Shown: positions 43,314-54,455 of the stretch, one piece after another
Layout of the letters: each line of letters starts with the position of its first letter
How positions within the stretch are numbered: the first letter of the stretch is position 1
Assembly: GCF_012911895.1 (NCBI RefSeq)
Contig: NZ_JAAXCV010000027.1
Location: forward strand, 175,617 to 239,616
Length of the DNA stretch: 64,000 nucleotides
Origin: Bacillus sp. RO3
GTDB taxonomy: Bacteria; Bacillota; Bacilli; Bacillales; Bacillaceae_B
Direction of reading: 5' to 3'
Translations under genes and position numbers: made by a program
Notes under the pieces: model-generated
What the model was told of the DNA's origin: nothing
Seen by the model: only the letters and a program-made list of their open reading frames with translations
The model's database searches: none

Positions 43314-44726
43314 TTATAGATACTTTCGCTGCACGCTTCTTCCGTCATAGGTGAACAGCATCTTTCTGTTCTCCACATGGGTTTCGATGTGTACCGGTCT
43401 TCCCCAAAGCTGGTGGAGATAAGGTAATACCTTTTCTAGATACTTGATATCCAGTTCAACATCTTCGAACCAGTGTTTTAAATACAACTCTCCGCTCTTC
43501 ATATAATCCCCGTCATTCACGGTGATGTACGGGAAGCCGCCGTTGACCCTCATACCCACCAGCTGATCCCGGACATGAGTCCATTCTTTATCGACGATTT
43601 TGTAATCCTTGCCCTGCTTCTGAAATAAATACATATCTTCTCTTGTTACAAGATCTTTCGTCAAATAGTTTCGCAAGAATGAAATATCCGATTCGATTTC
43701 ACGCACCTCAAACATTTTTTCACGTCCGGAATTTTCTTTAACCCCTCGCTTTTTCATCTCTTCTGTTGGGTTGTTAAAACGCTCTTCAATATCTTCAAAG
43801 ATCTTCAGTCCTAAGTAATACGGATTAATTTGTGTACGGGAAGGCTGTACAACACCTGCATTCAGCTTGGCAAACTCGATGGACTCTCCACTCGTCAAAT
43901 CCATTTCCCGGATGATGCGCTGATGCCAATAGGATGCCCATCCTTCGTTCATGATTTTTGTTTCCAGCTGCGGCCAAAAATACAGCATTTCCTCCCTCAT
44001 CATGGTGAGGATATCACGCTGCCAGTCCGACAACTCCCTGCTGTACTGCTCAATGAATAGAAGAATATCTTTTTCAGGCTGTGGAGGGAACTTTTTCTTC
44101 ACTTTCTTCTTCTGCCTGCTTTTTGGCTTTTCATCCAAAGACCATAGATCATCATACGGTGTTGCATGTATCCCATCTTCTTCCACCCACTCCACATCAT
44201 CCATTGACCAAGAAAGTTTTGGACGCATGAGTGAGGGATCAATATGCTCATCTACAGCAAGTACGGCATCAAGGAAATTTTCAACCTCCTGCTTTCCATG
44301 TTCGATTTCATACATTCTCACCCGTTCTGCCGTAGCAGCCATGCTCTCTACCATATCCCGCTTCGTATTTTGGAATCGGACATTATTTTTAAAGAAGTCA
44401 CAATGGGCCAATACATGGGCGACAATCAACTTATTCTGAATGAGGGAATTCGAATCCAATAAAAATGCATAACAGGGATCCGAGTTGATCACGAGCTCAT
44501 AAATTTTACTTAACCCTAAATCATATTGAAGCTTCATCTTATGGAACTGCTTCCCGAAACTCCAATGAGAAAAGCGGGTCGGCATACCGTAGGCACCAAA
44601 TGTATAAATAATATCAGCAGGACAAATCTCATAACGCATCGGATAAAAATCCAGCCCAAACCCAGATGCAATCTCAGTAATTTCCCCTATCGCGTTCTGC
44701 AACTGCCTTTGTTCCTCTAAATTCAT
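43314..44726 (-). CDS. spoVR: Stage V sporulation protein R (SpoVR)
   Basis: A 470-residue soluble protein needed for normal spore cortex formation in B. subtilis. The pattern [35 protein letters not shown] (about 27-61, in outline) and the His-rich [15 protein letters not shown] near 115 are diagnostic of SpoVR. The ATG at 44726, behind GAGGGGG, is chosen; a longer frame reaching 44972 runs through repeat DNA and is rejected. It is expected to be made in the mother cell, but I did not find a sigma-E promoter with confidence. Confidence 0.94.
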   Translation of the reverse strand: MNLEEQRQLQNAIGEITEIASGFGLDFYPMRYEICPADIIYTFGAYGMPTRFSHWSFGKQFHKMKLQYDLGLSKIYELVINSDPCYAFLLDSNSLIQNKLIVAHVLAHCDFFKNNVRFQNTKRDMVESMAATAERVRMYEIEHGKQEVENFLDAVLAVDEHIDPSLMRPKLSWSMDDVEWVEEDGIHATPYDDLWSLDEKPKSRQKKKVKKKFPPQPEKDILLFIEQYSRELSDWQRDILTMMREEMLYFWPQLETKIMNEGWASYWHQRIIREMDLTSGESIEFAKLNAGVVQPSRTQINPYYLGLKIFEDIEERFNNPTEEMKKRGVKENSGREKMFEVREIESDISFLRNYLTKDLVTREDMYLFQKQGKDYKIVDKEWTHVRDQLVGMRVNGGFPYITVNDGDYMKSGELYLKHWFEDVELDIKYLEKVLPYLHQLWGRPVHIETHVENRKMLFTYDGRSVQRKYL

Positions 44727-44785
44727 CTTCATCCCCCTCTTTATACTCTTATCTAAATGTATGAAGACAATCAGGATTTGATGAA

Positions 44786-44948
44786 AAGAAAAGCGGAAGG
44801 GCTTTGGGAGAGGCGACAAGCATAAGGTGAGGGCGTTGTAAAGGCGGCATTTTCGCCTTTTTGGCGTCCTTACCTTATGACCTCGAGGGACTACCCGGCG
44901 GAGCTGGAGAATAACAAAAGCGGAAGGGCTTTGCAAGAGGCGACAAGC
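44786..44948. repeat. Dispersed repeat (family A): one full copy and one 5' fragment
   Basis: The full copy (44788-44914) runs from AAAAGCGGAAGGGCTTTG to GGAGCTGGAGAATAAC. It contains the inverted arms CATAAGG...CCTTATG and AAAGGCG...CGCCTTT, so it folds into a long hairpin. A second, partial copy begins at 44916 and breaks off at 44948 in the next terminator. A related full copy is at 63858-63979. Confidence 0.75.
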
Positions 44949-44952
44949 TGCT

Positions 44953-44992
44953 AAAAAGGCTGCTTCCATCATTTTATGGGTGGCAGCCTTTT
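44953..44992 (-). terminator. Intrinsic terminator of the MFS gene
   Basis: On the minus strand, AAGGCTGCC and GGCAGCCTT-type arms with an extended ATGG/CCAT pairing are followed by TTTT. It lies 9 bp after the stop of the gene at 45001. Confidence 0.82.
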
Positions 44993-45000
44993 CAGCAATC

Positions 45001-46191
45001 TTATGTCCGGAAACTCTTTTGCAGGAGCATCACAGGGATAACAGTACCCATCAGCAAGAGTGAAGATAGAGTAAAGATCATTGATATACTTAGTATTTCG
45101 AGCAGCCACCCGACCCCCACGGAAGAAAGACCGAACAATAAAGTGGTTAAAGCTCCCTGGGCGGCATAGATCTTCCCGAGTTCTTCTGGTGGAGCACTTT
45201 CCTGCAAATACGTCTGTAGCACCACATTTTTCAGTTGATCAAACAAGCCAAACAAAAAGGATAGAACCAGAGCCATAATCGCCATCTCATTCCAAGCAAA
45301 GACGAGTGTCACAACAGATGTAACCATCATGCCTATTGAAAGCCATTTTGATCTGTGCCTTGAAAATAGGCCGTGCAGCTTAAAAATCATATATGAAGCA
45401 AGAACCAAACCGATAAAGAAACTGGAGTTGATGAACCCCCACCATTCTACCCCACGGTCAAGTTGCAGATCGACATAGAGATACAAAACAGCTGCAATCC
45501 ATACTGTGCCTGAAATCGACTCCAGCCCATAAATACATAATACAGGAACTAATCCTCTCCTCTTACTAACTTCTGACCACCCTTCACCAAGCTGCTGCCA
45601 CCACACCTTTCTCACTTGCAAGCTGGTACTCGGGATAACCGGCAGCTTCAACATAAACAGGGAACTGGCAAGAAACAAGACAATGATGACGATAAACAGA
45701 TTCATCTCGCCCATGAAAGCCAGTAGCATCCCCCCCAGTGCCCAGCTGGAAAATTGAATCGTCCGATCAACGGTAGATAAAAAACCGTTCGCTCCCATCA
45801 GTTCCTCTCTTTTCACAAGAAAAGGAACATAAGAATTCCTGGCAGGGAGTGCCCATCCATCTAAAAATGAAATGATACTTGCACACCCTAAAATGAACCA
45901 GACATTTTCCATGCGAAGTACCATGAATAATAAAAAACAACATAAAAAGAATGTTTTTCCCATTTGAGAATACGCGATCAAACTCCTCATTTGTGTTGAA
46001 TTCAAAAGAAGAGGCGCCGCCACACTGCTAATGAACCTGGAATAGGTGATCACTAATGGTACTGCCGTCATGTACAATGCGGATCCGGTAATATTGTAAA
46101 TAACAGAGATCAATCCTACGATATACAACACATCTCCCATGTTGGCCAACGCTTGACCGAACCACAAATTTCTAAACGCATCGGAATGCAT
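45001..46191 (-). CDS. Major facilitator superfamily transporter
   Basis: A 396-residue membrane protein with about 10-12 helices. The opening [23 protein letters not shown] (about 6-28) is typical of MFS_3-type exporters. The loop after helix 2 is poorly conserved. A GGGGGAAGAG site precedes the ATG. It is monocistronic, between spoVR and yhdC. Drug or metabolite export is likely; no substrate can be given. Confidence 0.84.
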   Translation of the reverse strand: MHSDAFRNLWFGQALANMGDVLYIVGLISVIYNITGSALYMTAVPLVITYSRFISSVAAPLLLNSTQMRSLIAYSQMGKTFFLCCFLLFMVLRMENVWFILGCASIISFLDGWALPARNSYVPFLVKREELMGANGFLSTVDRTIQFSSWALGGMLLAFMGEMNLFIVIIVLFLASSLFMLKLPVIPSTSLQVRKVWWQQLGEGWSEVSKRRGLVPVLCIYGLESISGTVWIAAVLYLYVDLQLDRGVEWWGFINSSFFIGLVLASYMIFKLHGLFSRHRSKWLSIGMMVTSVVTLVFAWNEMAIMALVLSFLFGLFDQLKNVVLQTYLQESAPPEELGKIYAAQGALTTLLFGLSSVGVGWLLEILSISMIFTLSSLLLMGTVIPVMLLQKSFRT

Positions 46192-46535
46192 GATCTCTTC
46201 CCCCCACTATTCAGCTTTTCATTAGGTGAGAAAGAACATATCACATTGGACGATTGAACCCGTTCCAAAAAATGAAAAACGACTTATGTATAGCATTAGT
46301 TTATCAGACAGCTTCCATTTATGCAGAGAGTTTCTTCTAGTTTATTTCCACGGGGTCGTCATTTGTTTGAATTCAACATAGTGTGACTAAATACAGGTTT
46401 ATTGTGCCACTTCCAGGGAAACTTGTTCCTAATATGAACAACTACTCGTTTTTTTGGTAAAGTACCTAGCTTTAGTTTCCACTCTCTCAATCCTGAACAA
46501 AAAAAGCCTCCAATGAAGAAGACTTTATTTGTCTG
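46192..46535. other. 344-bp intergenic region with one terminator
   Basis: No ORF with a ribosome site is seen between the divergent-facing MFS promoter side and yhdC's 3' end. It holds a weak terminator at 46498-46529 and otherwise AT-rich sequence that must include the MFS gene promoter. Confidence 0.5.
46498..46529 (-). terminator. Intrinsic terminator of yhdC
   Basis: On the minus strand, AAAGTCTTC pairs with GGAGGCTTT (two G-U) around a 5-nt loop and TTTTTTG follows. Confidence 0.7.
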
Positions 46536-46844
46536 TTATTCCTTTTCCTGCACCGTGATGTTCAGGATCTTTTCGTTATCCAAATCATGGACAACAACGA
46601 CAACGACTTTCTTTTCTGTAGCGTTTTCTTGAACGGTAAACTCAAATGAGTCGGACACTTTGTTTTCAGTCATTTTTTTTCGGCCCTGATACTGATAATC
46701 CTTTACAGGCTGACCGGGATAGTCCTCTTTTATAACAGCCGTTGCAATGCGGCCGAATTTTTTGTAGTCGGCCGGCTGAGCATATGCCTGACTTGAAAAT
46801 AAAAGGAAAAACACGGTTGAAACGATCACCATTGCTTTCTTCAT
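46536..46844 (-). CDS. yhdC: YqzG/YhdC-family secreted protein (DUF3889)
   Basis: A 102-residue protein with a Sec signal peptide (about 1-24, cleavage after AYA) and a small domain of the DUF3889 type: DYKKFGRIATAVIKEDYPG (about 26-44) and FEFTVQENATEKKVVVVVVHD (about 67-87, in part). The ATG at 46844 is preferred to one three codons earlier. It is divergent from yhdB, as part of the conserved yhc/yhd block. Function unknown; extracellular. Confidence 0.82.
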   Translation of the reverse strand: MKKAMVIVSTVFFLLFSSQAYAQPADYKKFGRIATAVIKEDYPGQPVKDYQYQGRKKMTENKVSDSFEFTVQENATEKKVVVVVVHDLDNEKILNITVQEKE

Positions 46845-47010
46845 ACATCTCACCCCTAGTTATGATTCATTTATAGGATAAATAAAAAAGGGGTATTTAT
46901 TCACCCAATACTAGGAAAACAAGCATTTGCAGCATAACCAACTTTTACAGAGAAATAAAAGCGGTTATCTCCATACACTATGATTACCCCTTCAAAAGGA
47001 GGGAAACCAA

Positions 47011-47265
47011 GTGAACAAAGTCGACTACGATCGGGCCTTGTATTACACTCACCGATCAGAATGGGATAACCTATTGATCCTCATGGTGAGAACGAAGGAT
47101 GACCTTCTTTCGAAAAGAATTGAACACTTCCTGCATGCGTATCATTTTTCGAATGATTACACGGTTGTAGAGCGCAATCTGTATACGCTTTTACGATATA
47201 TTGAACATGCAAACTTCACCTATAGTGTCGAGCAACCACTTGAGGAAACCTTTGCAGAGATGTAG
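47011..47265 (+). CDS. yhdB: YhdB-family protein
   Basis: An 84-residue soluble helical protein beginning at GTG 47011 behind AAAGGAGGG. Its central part, DRALYYTHRSEWDNLLILMVRTKDDLLSKRIEHFLHAY in outline, is typical of YhdB. In B. subtilis yhdB lies next to yhdA and yhdC, exactly as here. Molecular function unknown. Confidence 0.85.
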   Translation: MNKVDYDRALYYTHRSEWDNLLILMVRTKDDLLSKRIEHFLHAYHFSNDYTVVERNLYTLLRYIEHANFTYSVEQPLEETFAEM

Positions 47266-47287
47266 CAACTTGAGAATTCCACCATCT

Positions 47288-47326
47288 GCTGATCCAATTA
47301 GTATGCACAATTGGGTCAGCTTTTAT
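47288..47326 (+). terminator. Intrinsic terminator of yhdB
   Basis: GCTGATCCAATT (47288-47299) pairs with AATTGGGTCAGC (47309-47320) and TTTTAT follows. Confidence 0.88.
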
Positions 47327-47352
47327 CATGTTCAGAGGGGAGGTACATGCAT

Positions 47353-47379
47353 AAAAAAAAACCGGCAATTTGCCAGTTT
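47353..47379 (-). terminator. Intrinsic terminator of yhdA
   Basis: On the minus strand, AAACTGGCAA pairs with TTGCCGGTTT (one G-U) and TTTTTT follows. It is 6 bp past the yhdA stop. Confidence 0.85.
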
Positions 47380-47384
47380 GTTCT

Positions 47385-48579
<1,195 letters not shown>

Positions 48580-48592
48580 TGCACAGCACCTC

Positions 48593-49714
48593 CTAATAGG
48601 GTATTTGAACTGAAATGGTCGTTCCTTTTCCAAGTTCACTTCCGACGGTTAACCGGCCACCTATGCTTCTAACACGTTCTTTCATGCTTTGGATTCCTAA
48701 TGAGGGCAGAGAATGTTTCCTGTCATAATGGAACCCGTATCCCTTATCTTCAATCGTAAGAAGAATCGATTGTGACTCACTTTTCAATGTATAGTAAATA
48801 TCCTTCTCCCCGGAATGTTTCTTACAATTATTAAGGGCTTCCTGACTGATTCTCCAGAGTACTTCCTCTACTTTAGAACTGACGGAAATGACTCCCTCTA
48901 CTTTCGTTATCAAGGTTAAACCCAACATATCTGCGTAACCTTTGGCCGCTTCCACCACCCCATTTTCCAGACCATGGGGCCTCAATTGCCAGATGAGGGC
49001 CCGCATTTCCGTCAAGGCTTCCTGGGCAAGGCTTTGAATGGTGTTGAAGGTATCCTTCAGCTCCTCTTCCTCCGTCATTTCTTTACCTCCCCTTGCCGTT
49101 AAAGTAAGGGAAAACAACAGTTGATTCACAGAATCGTGAAGGTCTCTCGCCAGTCGGTTTCTTTCTCCGATCAATGCGATCTCCTTCTCCTTCTTTGTCA
49201 GCATAATACGTTTAATGGCAGAACCAATCTGGAAGGCAACCGATTCAAGAAGTGCCAGTTCGTCCGTTGAAAAATGGGTTTTATTCGGTGCTGCCACATT
49301 CAACAACCCGAAGGCCTCATCACCGGACTGAAGGGGTACCGTCGCATGATACGTGATATCATCTGTAGCGCCCCTGTTTTCTTCAATTGCCTGCTCGATT
49401 CGCTGACACTCTATGATATTGGAGGCTTTGGTGAGCTTGCCTTTTCGAAAGCGGTTTACACACCAGCATCCTCCCTCCTTCATTCGTTCACAGTTACGCT
49501 CTGAAAGGGATTCAGGAAGATTCTCATAGGATACAAGCTCGTGACTGCCTTCCTCCTCGATAAAAAATATCCATCCCGTTGTGAAGCTTGTGCCGACGAT
49601 CAGCTTCTTCAATGCACCTGAAAGCATGGAAGACCGCTCTGTTTCATTGTTCAGCAATTCAGCTATCTCTTTCAAAAGCTCAATATTTGAAAGGGATTCT
49701 TGATTCATTTTCAT
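48593..49714 (-). CDS. yhcY: Two-component sensor histidine kinase YhcY
   Basis: A 373-residue kinase without obvious membrane helices. A GAF domain (about 15-165, with a Cys-rich stretch GGCWCVNRF) is followed by a HisKA_3 dimerisation segment with the phosphorylated His in ERNRLARDLHDSVNQLLFS (about 184-202). The HATPase domain follows (about 270-370; EALNNCKKHS and GIQSMKERVRSIGG). ATG 49714 has the best spacing to GGAGAGG. The cysteines in GAF could sense redox state or oxygen; this is inference. It partners YhcZ. Confidence 0.92.
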   Translation of the reverse strand: MKMNQESLSNIELLKEIAELLNNETERSSMLSGALKKLIVGTSFTTGWIFFIEEEGSHELVSYENLPESLSERNCERMKEGGCWCVNRFRKGKLTKASNIIECQRIEQAIEENRGATDDITYHATVPLQSGDEAFGLLNVAAPNKTHFSTDELALLESVAFQIGSAIKRIMLTKKEKEIALIGERNRLARDLHDSVNQLLFSLTLTARGGKEMTEEEELKDTFNTIQSLAQEALTEMRALIWQLRPHGLENGVVEAAKGYADMLGLTLITKVEGVISVSSKVEEVLWRISQEALNNCKKHSGEKDIYYTLKSESQSILLTIEDKGYGFHYDRKHSLPSLGIQSMKERVRSIGGRLTVGSELGKGTTISVQIPY

Positions 49715-49827
49715 CGTCCTCTCCAATCCTATACTATTATTATATAGAATTCACACAAAAGCGATATTCTCAAAAAGCATGAAACCGTCTCCGACCTTTG
49801 ACCGAAAACAAACGTTCTGATGACAAT

Positions 49828-49866
49828 AAAAAAAACAAGAGAGGCAGCGGCTTCTCTTGTTTTTTG
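49828..49866 (-). terminator. Intrinsic terminator of pgcA
   Basis: AAAAAAACAAGAGA and TCTCTTGTTTTTT form the stem around a 10-nt loop. It is 22 bp past the pgcA stop. Confidence 0.9.
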
Positions 49867-49887
49867 ATTGGACCCTGATAACAGGCT

Positions 49888-51639
49888 TTATGCTTTTCCT
49901 TCAGGTAAACCGATCATCGTATCCACTTTCGCCATGATGGCTTCTTGAAGAGCATGTAATTTATCATCACTATCCTTTTGGGTTCTGCCAATCACGCTGA
50001 AATAGAACTTGATTTTCGGCTCTGTCCCTGATGGGCGCAGACAGATCCATGATCCATCTTCAAGATGATACTTCAGAACATTTGATGAAGGAAGTTCAAT
50101 AACAGATTCTTTACCTGATTGTAAATCAACTTTCCTGCTTGATTTATAATCTTCCGACGATACAACAGCAAGTCCGGCCACTTCTTTTAATGGATCGTTT
50201 CTGAAGTCCCTGAGAATTCCCTGAATTTGTTCAGCCCCTTCTTTTCCTTTAAGAGTCAAGCTCTTAAGTCCCTCTTGATAGAAGCCGTGAGTTTCAAATA
50301 AATCGTTCAGAACGTCATAAAGGGTTTTCCCCTCTTTTTTATAATAAGCTGCTGCCTCTGCAGCCATGAGAACGGCCTGTATCGCGTCTTTATCCCGTGC
50401 AAAGTCACCAATTAGATAACCATAACTCTCTTCATAACCAAATAAGAAGGAGTGTTCACCTGTTTCTTCATATTTCTTGATTTTCTCACCGATAAATTTA
50501 AAGCCCGTCAGCACATCCTCCACTGAAGCTCCGTAATGTTCAGCCACATTACGGCCGAGTTCAGATGTTACGATGGTCTTGAATACCCGGCCATTTTCAG
50601 GAATCATGTTCTTTTCCTGTTTACGTGCAAGGATATAATCCAGTAAAATCGCACCTGTCTGGTTTCCCGTCAGGAGAATATACTCCCCTGATCCTCCCTT
50701 TACAGCAACCCCTAAACGATCGGCATCAGGATCTGTCGCAATGAGGATATCGGCGTCAATCTCTTTTCCGTCACGGATGGCATATTCAAAGGCTGCTTTA
50801 TCTTCAGGATTAGGGGACTTAACCGTTGTAAATTCAGGATCTGGGATCGACTGTTCCTTTACAATGTGAACCGACTCATATCCTAAAGCTTTCAGACCTC
50901 TTTCGGCCATTTTCAATGCGGTTCCATGCAATGGAGAAAAGACGATTTTCAGATCAACTTCCTTGGCAATTTGAGGTTTTTCTGAAATGGAAATCAAGTG
51001 TTCCAAGTAAGATTGATCCATTTCTTCACCGATCATTTTAATTAGGCCTTTTGATTTCAACTCTTCTTCAGACTTCACCTGAATCTCAAGCTCATTCTCT
51101 ACCTCATTTACTTTGTCGATCACAGCGTCGGCTACATGCGGCGGCAGCTGTGCCCCATCTTCCCCATATACTTTATATCCATTATATTCAGGAGGATTAT
51201 GACTCGCCGTCACCACAATTCCTGAGAATGCCTTTAATTGCCTAAGGGCAAATGAAAGTTCGGGAGTAGGCTTCAATTCATCGAACACGTATGTTTGAAT
51301 CCCATGTGTAGCGAGGGTTTTAGCGGACTCCATGGCAAATTCAGGGGATTTATGACGGGAGTCGTAAGCGATTACAACCCCGCGATTTTTAGCCTCTTCC
51401 CCTTGTTCTTCTATGTATCGCGCTAACCCTTCAGAAGCCTTTCTGACTGTATATATGTTCATCCTATTGGTTCCGGGGCCAATTTCTCCCCTCATACCAC
51501 CAGTACCAAATTCTAAATTTTTGTAAAATGCGTCTTCCAAGGTTTTTTCGTCGTCTTTCATTGTTTCTAAAAGCCCATTCAATTCTTTATCAAGATGTAA
51601 GTAGCTGCTCCATTTTTCCCACGATGTTTTCCAACTCAA
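49888..51639 (-). CDS. pgcA: Alpha-phosphoglucomutase PgcA
   Basis: Interconverts glucose-6-phosphate and glucose-1-phosphate for UDP-glucose, teichoic acid and glycolipid synthesis. The 583-residue protein shows the phosphoserine loop [18 protein letters not shown] (about 141-158), the Mg-binding DPDADRLGV (about 305-313), and C-terminal phosphate site [13 protein letters not shown] (about 535-547). AGGAGGGGATCG precedes the ATG. Its place next to yhcY matches the B. subtilis order (yhxB/pgcA-yhcY-yhcZ). Intact and normal in length. Confidence 0.95.
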   Translation of the reverse strand: MSWKTSWEKWSSYLHLDKELNGLLETMKDDEKTLEDAFYKNLEFGTGGMRGEIGPGTNRMNIYTVRKASEGLARYIEEQGEEAKNRGVVIAYDSRHKSPEFAMESAKTLATHGIQTYVFDELKPTPELSFALRQLKAFSGIVVTASHNPPEYNGYKVYGEDGAQLPPHVADAVIDKVNEVENELEIQVKSEEELKSKGLIKMIGEEMDQSYLEHLISISEKPQIAKEVDLKIVFSPLHGTALKMAERGLKALGYESVHIVKEQSIPDPEFTTVKSPNPEDKAAFEYAIRDGKEIDADILIATDPDADRLGVAVKGGSGEYILLTGNQTGAILLDYILARKQEKNMIPENGRVFKTIVTSELGRNVAEHYGASVEDVLTGFKFIGEKIKKYEETGEHSFLFGYEESYGYLIGDFARDKDAIQAVLMAAEAAAYYKKEGKTLYDVLNDLFETHGFYQEGLKSLTLKGKEGAEQIQGILRDFRNDPLKEVAGLAVVSSEDYKSSRKVDLQSGKESVIELPSSNVLKYHLEDGSWICLRPSGTEPKIKFYFSVIGRTQKDSDDKLHALQEAIMAKVDTMIGLPEGKA

Positions 51640-51784
51640 AACGATCCCCTCCTAATGATGTATAATAATTAATTCTATCATAAATTGTAGAAATCCTTCT
51701 TAAACTATCCGTCACATGTCGACAACTTTCACACAATCTTTATTTTAGCATAATTTTTGACGATGGAATGATGAAAGTGACCAT

Positions 51785-51815
51785 AAAAAAGAACCACCCT
51801 TTTACAGGCAGTTCA
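51785..51815 (-). terminator. Weak intrinsic terminator
   Basis: On the minus strand, GAACTGCC pairs imperfectly with GGTGGTTC around a loop and TTTTTT follows. Confidence 0.6.
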
Positions 51816-51838
51816 TTGTTCAATCCACTCACTTTAAA

Positions 51839-52342
51839 TCATTTCCCAGATTGATAACCCGCTAACAGGACCTCTTCCTGCCAAAGCTGATAACCATATA
51901 TGACGACCGACATGGTGACAAATAACCCCCACCTCTCCCATGTAGAAATATCGATTAATTTGTAAATACCAAGTACTTCTTGAAATATGTAATGAAATGG
52001 AAATACCGTAAACAAGAAATCAGCGATCACATTTACCAATAGATATTTCCAGAAATGACCGAACGAGAATGTAAAGATCCAAATGGTGACTACTAAGAAT
52101 GCCCCTAAAACACCTGATGCGAAAGCAGGATTAAGTGATGGAATAATCGAAACATTTATCTCCCAGTGCTGGTGATGATAGGCTACCAGATTATAAAGAA
52201 CCATAATAAAAGAGGCCAATATTCCCACAGGCATAAATCGCTTCACATCTTTTTTATTCAAAAGCAATAAGCTGAGCCAGGGAATGATCAGGATTAACCA
52301 CAGAATGATTTTGACAATCACATACTTCACTCTCCCATCCAT
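51839..52342 (-). CDS. Multi-helix membrane protein, hypothetical
   Basis: A 167-residue protein with five predicted membrane helices (about 7-28, 36-53, 70-92, 100-116, 134-152) and a short Lys-rich loop after the first. No motif is recognised. The ATG at 52342 has a rather poor ribosome site. It lies between pgcA and yhcX and has a weak terminator. Short Bacillus membrane proteins of this kind are usually uncharacterised. Confidence 0.68.
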   Translation of the reverse strand: MDGRVKYVIVKIILWLILIIPWLSLLLLNKKDVKRFMPVGILASFIMVLYNLVAYHHQHWEINVSIIPSLNPAFASGVLGAFLVVTIWIFTFSFGHFWKYLLVNVIADFLFTVFPFHYIFQEVLGIYKLIDISTWERWGLFVTMSVVIYGYQLWQEEVLLAGYQSGK

Positions 52343-52409
52343 CTATTGGTAGTAGTATTTTCAAAACATTCATTTCTAAACATTTTTTCTTACTAGGCAC
52401 CCGAAAACC

Positions 52410-52448
52410 AAAAAAGCTCATCGGAATTTCCTTCTTCCAATGAGCTTC
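52410..52448 (-). terminator. Intrinsic terminator of yhcX
   Basis: On the minus strand, AAGCTCATTGGAA pairs with TTCCGATGAGCTT (one G-U) and TTTT follows. Confidence 0.88.
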
Positions 52449-52462
52449 ATTCTACCCGTTAT

Positions 52463-54004
52463 TTATTTCTTATAATTCACACCGTATACATCATGCCTGC
52501 GGTCTTTGAGCTGGCGAACCGTTCCCGATTGTCTCTGGCGGCGCAGCACCTCAAGGTCGACGTCTCCGATCATGACCATCTCGATGTTCGGATTCGTTTC
52601 CCCAACTATGCCATCCCTGGCAAATTCAAAGTCTGAAGGTGCAAATATGCCGGACTGGGCGTATTGAATGTCCATATTTTCCGTTTGGGGAAGATTCCCC
52701 ACCGTACCTGAAATGACCGTATAGATCTGGTTCTCTACAGCACGGGCCTGTGCACAGTATCTGACACGGAGATACCCTTGGCGGTCTTCCGTACAGAATG
52801 GGGTAAAGATGATTTTCGCCCCTTTGTCTGTTGCGATACGGGCAAGCTCAGGGAATTCAATATCATAACAGATTTGAATGGCGATCTTTCCGCAATCAGT
52901 ATCGAATACCCGAACAGAATCTCCCGGGCTGATCCCCCACCACTTTCGTTCATTTGGTGTGATATGAATCTTGTATTGCTTCTCTATCGTTCCATCCCGT
53001 CGGAACAGATAGGCAATATTATAAATCTCATCATCTTCTTCCTTTACAAAATGAGAACCCCCAATGATGTTCACGTTGTAACGAACAGCAAGATCCGTGA
53101 ATAATTCAATGTATTCCTCCGTGAAATCTGTCAGCTTTCTCACAGCAAGGCTGGGTGACTGAATATTCAGGAATGACATCAGCTGTGTAGTGAAGATTTC
53201 AGGGAAGACAACGAAATCCGACTTGGCATCTGAGGCGACATCCGTAAAATACTCAACCTGATTGGCAAACTCCTCAAAGGAATTAATTTTACGCATCATA
53301 TATTGAACAACACAGATCCGGACCGGATAACTTGTCTTAAAATGCCGCTTGCTTGATGGACGGTAATCGACATTATTCCACTCCATGAGGGTAGCGTATT
53401 TATGAGATCGTTTATCATCTGGTAAGTAGTTCGGATTGATCCGCATCAGGGTGAATCCATTTAATAATTGGAAGGAAAGGACCGGATCATAAATTTTATG
53501 ACGCCCTACTGAATCGACGTACTCACGGGGAGACATCTCCTCTGAGTACTTGTGATAATTCGGGATTCGGCCGCCGATGATGATACTCTTCAAGTTCCAC
53601 TGGCGTGCAAGATCCTTTCTTGCTTCATACAAACGGTGCCCAACTTTCATACGTCTGTATTCAGGATGAACCATGACTTCAATTCCATATAAATTATAGC
53701 CGTCCGGATTGTGATTCGTTATGTAACCGTTATCCGTTACATCGTCCCATGTATGACGGTCATCGTACTCATCGAAGTTAATAATTAAACTTGAGCATGA
53801 AGCAATGATTTCCCCTTCTAATTCCGCCACAAGCTGTCCTTCTGGAAACACGTCCAGATGACTTTCCAAATGCTCTACCTTCCATGGATCCATTCCCGGA
53901 AAACAGACAGACTGCATGTTGATGATATCTTGAATGTCCCTGTGTTCCATAGGACGAATGATCATTTTCTTTTCAAACTGTGATAAATCTAGTTTTTCTG
54001 CCAT
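52463..54004 (-). CDS. yhcX: YhcX: GNAT acetyltransferase fused to a nitrilase-like amidohydrolase
   Basis: A 513-residue two-domain protein. The N-terminal GNAT domain (about 15-210) has the acetyl-CoA segment GIEVMVHPEYRRMKVGHRLYE (in outline, about 105-125). The C-terminal carbon-nitrogen hydrolase domain (about 225-490) shows the Glu-Lys-Cys triad: VVFPEIFTTQ, HITPNERKW and IQICYDIEFPE. Length and order match B. subtilis YhcX, for which an indole-3-acetate-related activity has been proposed. The substrate is not certain. Single gene in the conserved yhc block. Confidence 0.92.
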   Translation of the reverse strand: MAEKLDLSQFEKKMIIRPMEHRDIQDIINMQSVCFPGMDPWKVEHLESHLDVFPEGQLVAELEGEIIASCSSLIINFDEYDDRHTWDDVTDNGYITNHNPDGYNLYGIEVMVHPEYRRMKVGHRLYEARKDLARQWNLKSIIIGGRIPNYHKYSEEMSPREYVDSVGRHKIYDPVLSFQLLNGFTLMRINPNYLPDDKRSHKYATLMEWNNVDYRPSSKRHFKTSYPVRICVVQYMMRKINSFEEFANQVEYFTDVASDAKSDFVVFPEIFTTQLMSFLNIQSPSLAVRKLTDFTEEYIELFTDLAVRYNVNIIGGSHFVKEEDDEIYNIAYLFRRDGTIEKQYKIHITPNERKWWGISPGDSVRVFDTDCGKIAIQICYDIEFPELARIATDKGAKIIFTPFCTEDRQGYLRVRYCAQARAVENQIYTVISGTVGNLPQTENMDIQYAQSGIFAPSDFEFARDGIVGETNPNIEMVMIGDVDLEVLRRQRQSGTVRQLKDRRHDVYGVNYKK

Positions 54005-54159
54005 AAATGATCTACTCCTTCATAAAATACCCATATTATATACCCTTATAGTGCACTGATGAAACGAAGTTCATGACAGTCCACTTCATTTATTTTAGCA
54101 AAGGGATGGAAGCAATTTGAAGAATTTTGATTTGTGTGAGTTTCTGTACGTAAAGTGAG

Positions 54160-54335
54160 TTCGGAAACATTGTTTAAAAGGGGCTGGTGGCATAAGGCGA
54201 AACGGCCCTTAAGGCGTTCTTTGCCTTCATGGACGGTTTTGACTTATAACATGTGCTTCTATGCCCTGTAGCTCGACAGGTCTCACATAAGCTGCACTTC
54301 CCCCAGGAGTCTACGTCTAGTACTCCAATCAACCG
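54160..54335. repeat. Chimeric remnant of two dispersed repeat families
   Basis: The 450-bp gap upstream of yhcX has no gene. Bases about 54190-54270 (CATAAGGCG, then GCCCTTAAGGCG, TTGACTTATA, CCCTGTAGCT) match the middle and end of repeat family A at 44786 and 63858. They join directly to GGTCTCACATAAGCTGC and, at 54304-54333, GGAGTCTACG...TCCAATCAACC, the 3' end of family B, whose 5' half is at 4416-4550. Confidence 0.6.
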
Positions 54336-54370
54336 CTGGTTAATTGCAATCTAAGATATTTTAATAAGTA

Positions 54371-54420
54371 TAACACCCGAACTATATTACCTATTTACAG
54401 GTAAATTAGTTCGGGTGTTA
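54371..54420. terminator. Long perfect inverted-repeat terminator
   Basis: TAACACCCGAACTA (54371-54384) pairs with TAGTTCGGGTGTTA (54407-54420), with TTACC/GGTAA extending inwards. It ends malL on the minus strand; a TTT follows on plus as well. Confidence 0.9.
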
Positions 54421-54455
54421 TTTAGACATAAATCCTTTTGTCCCAGTTTCCCTGA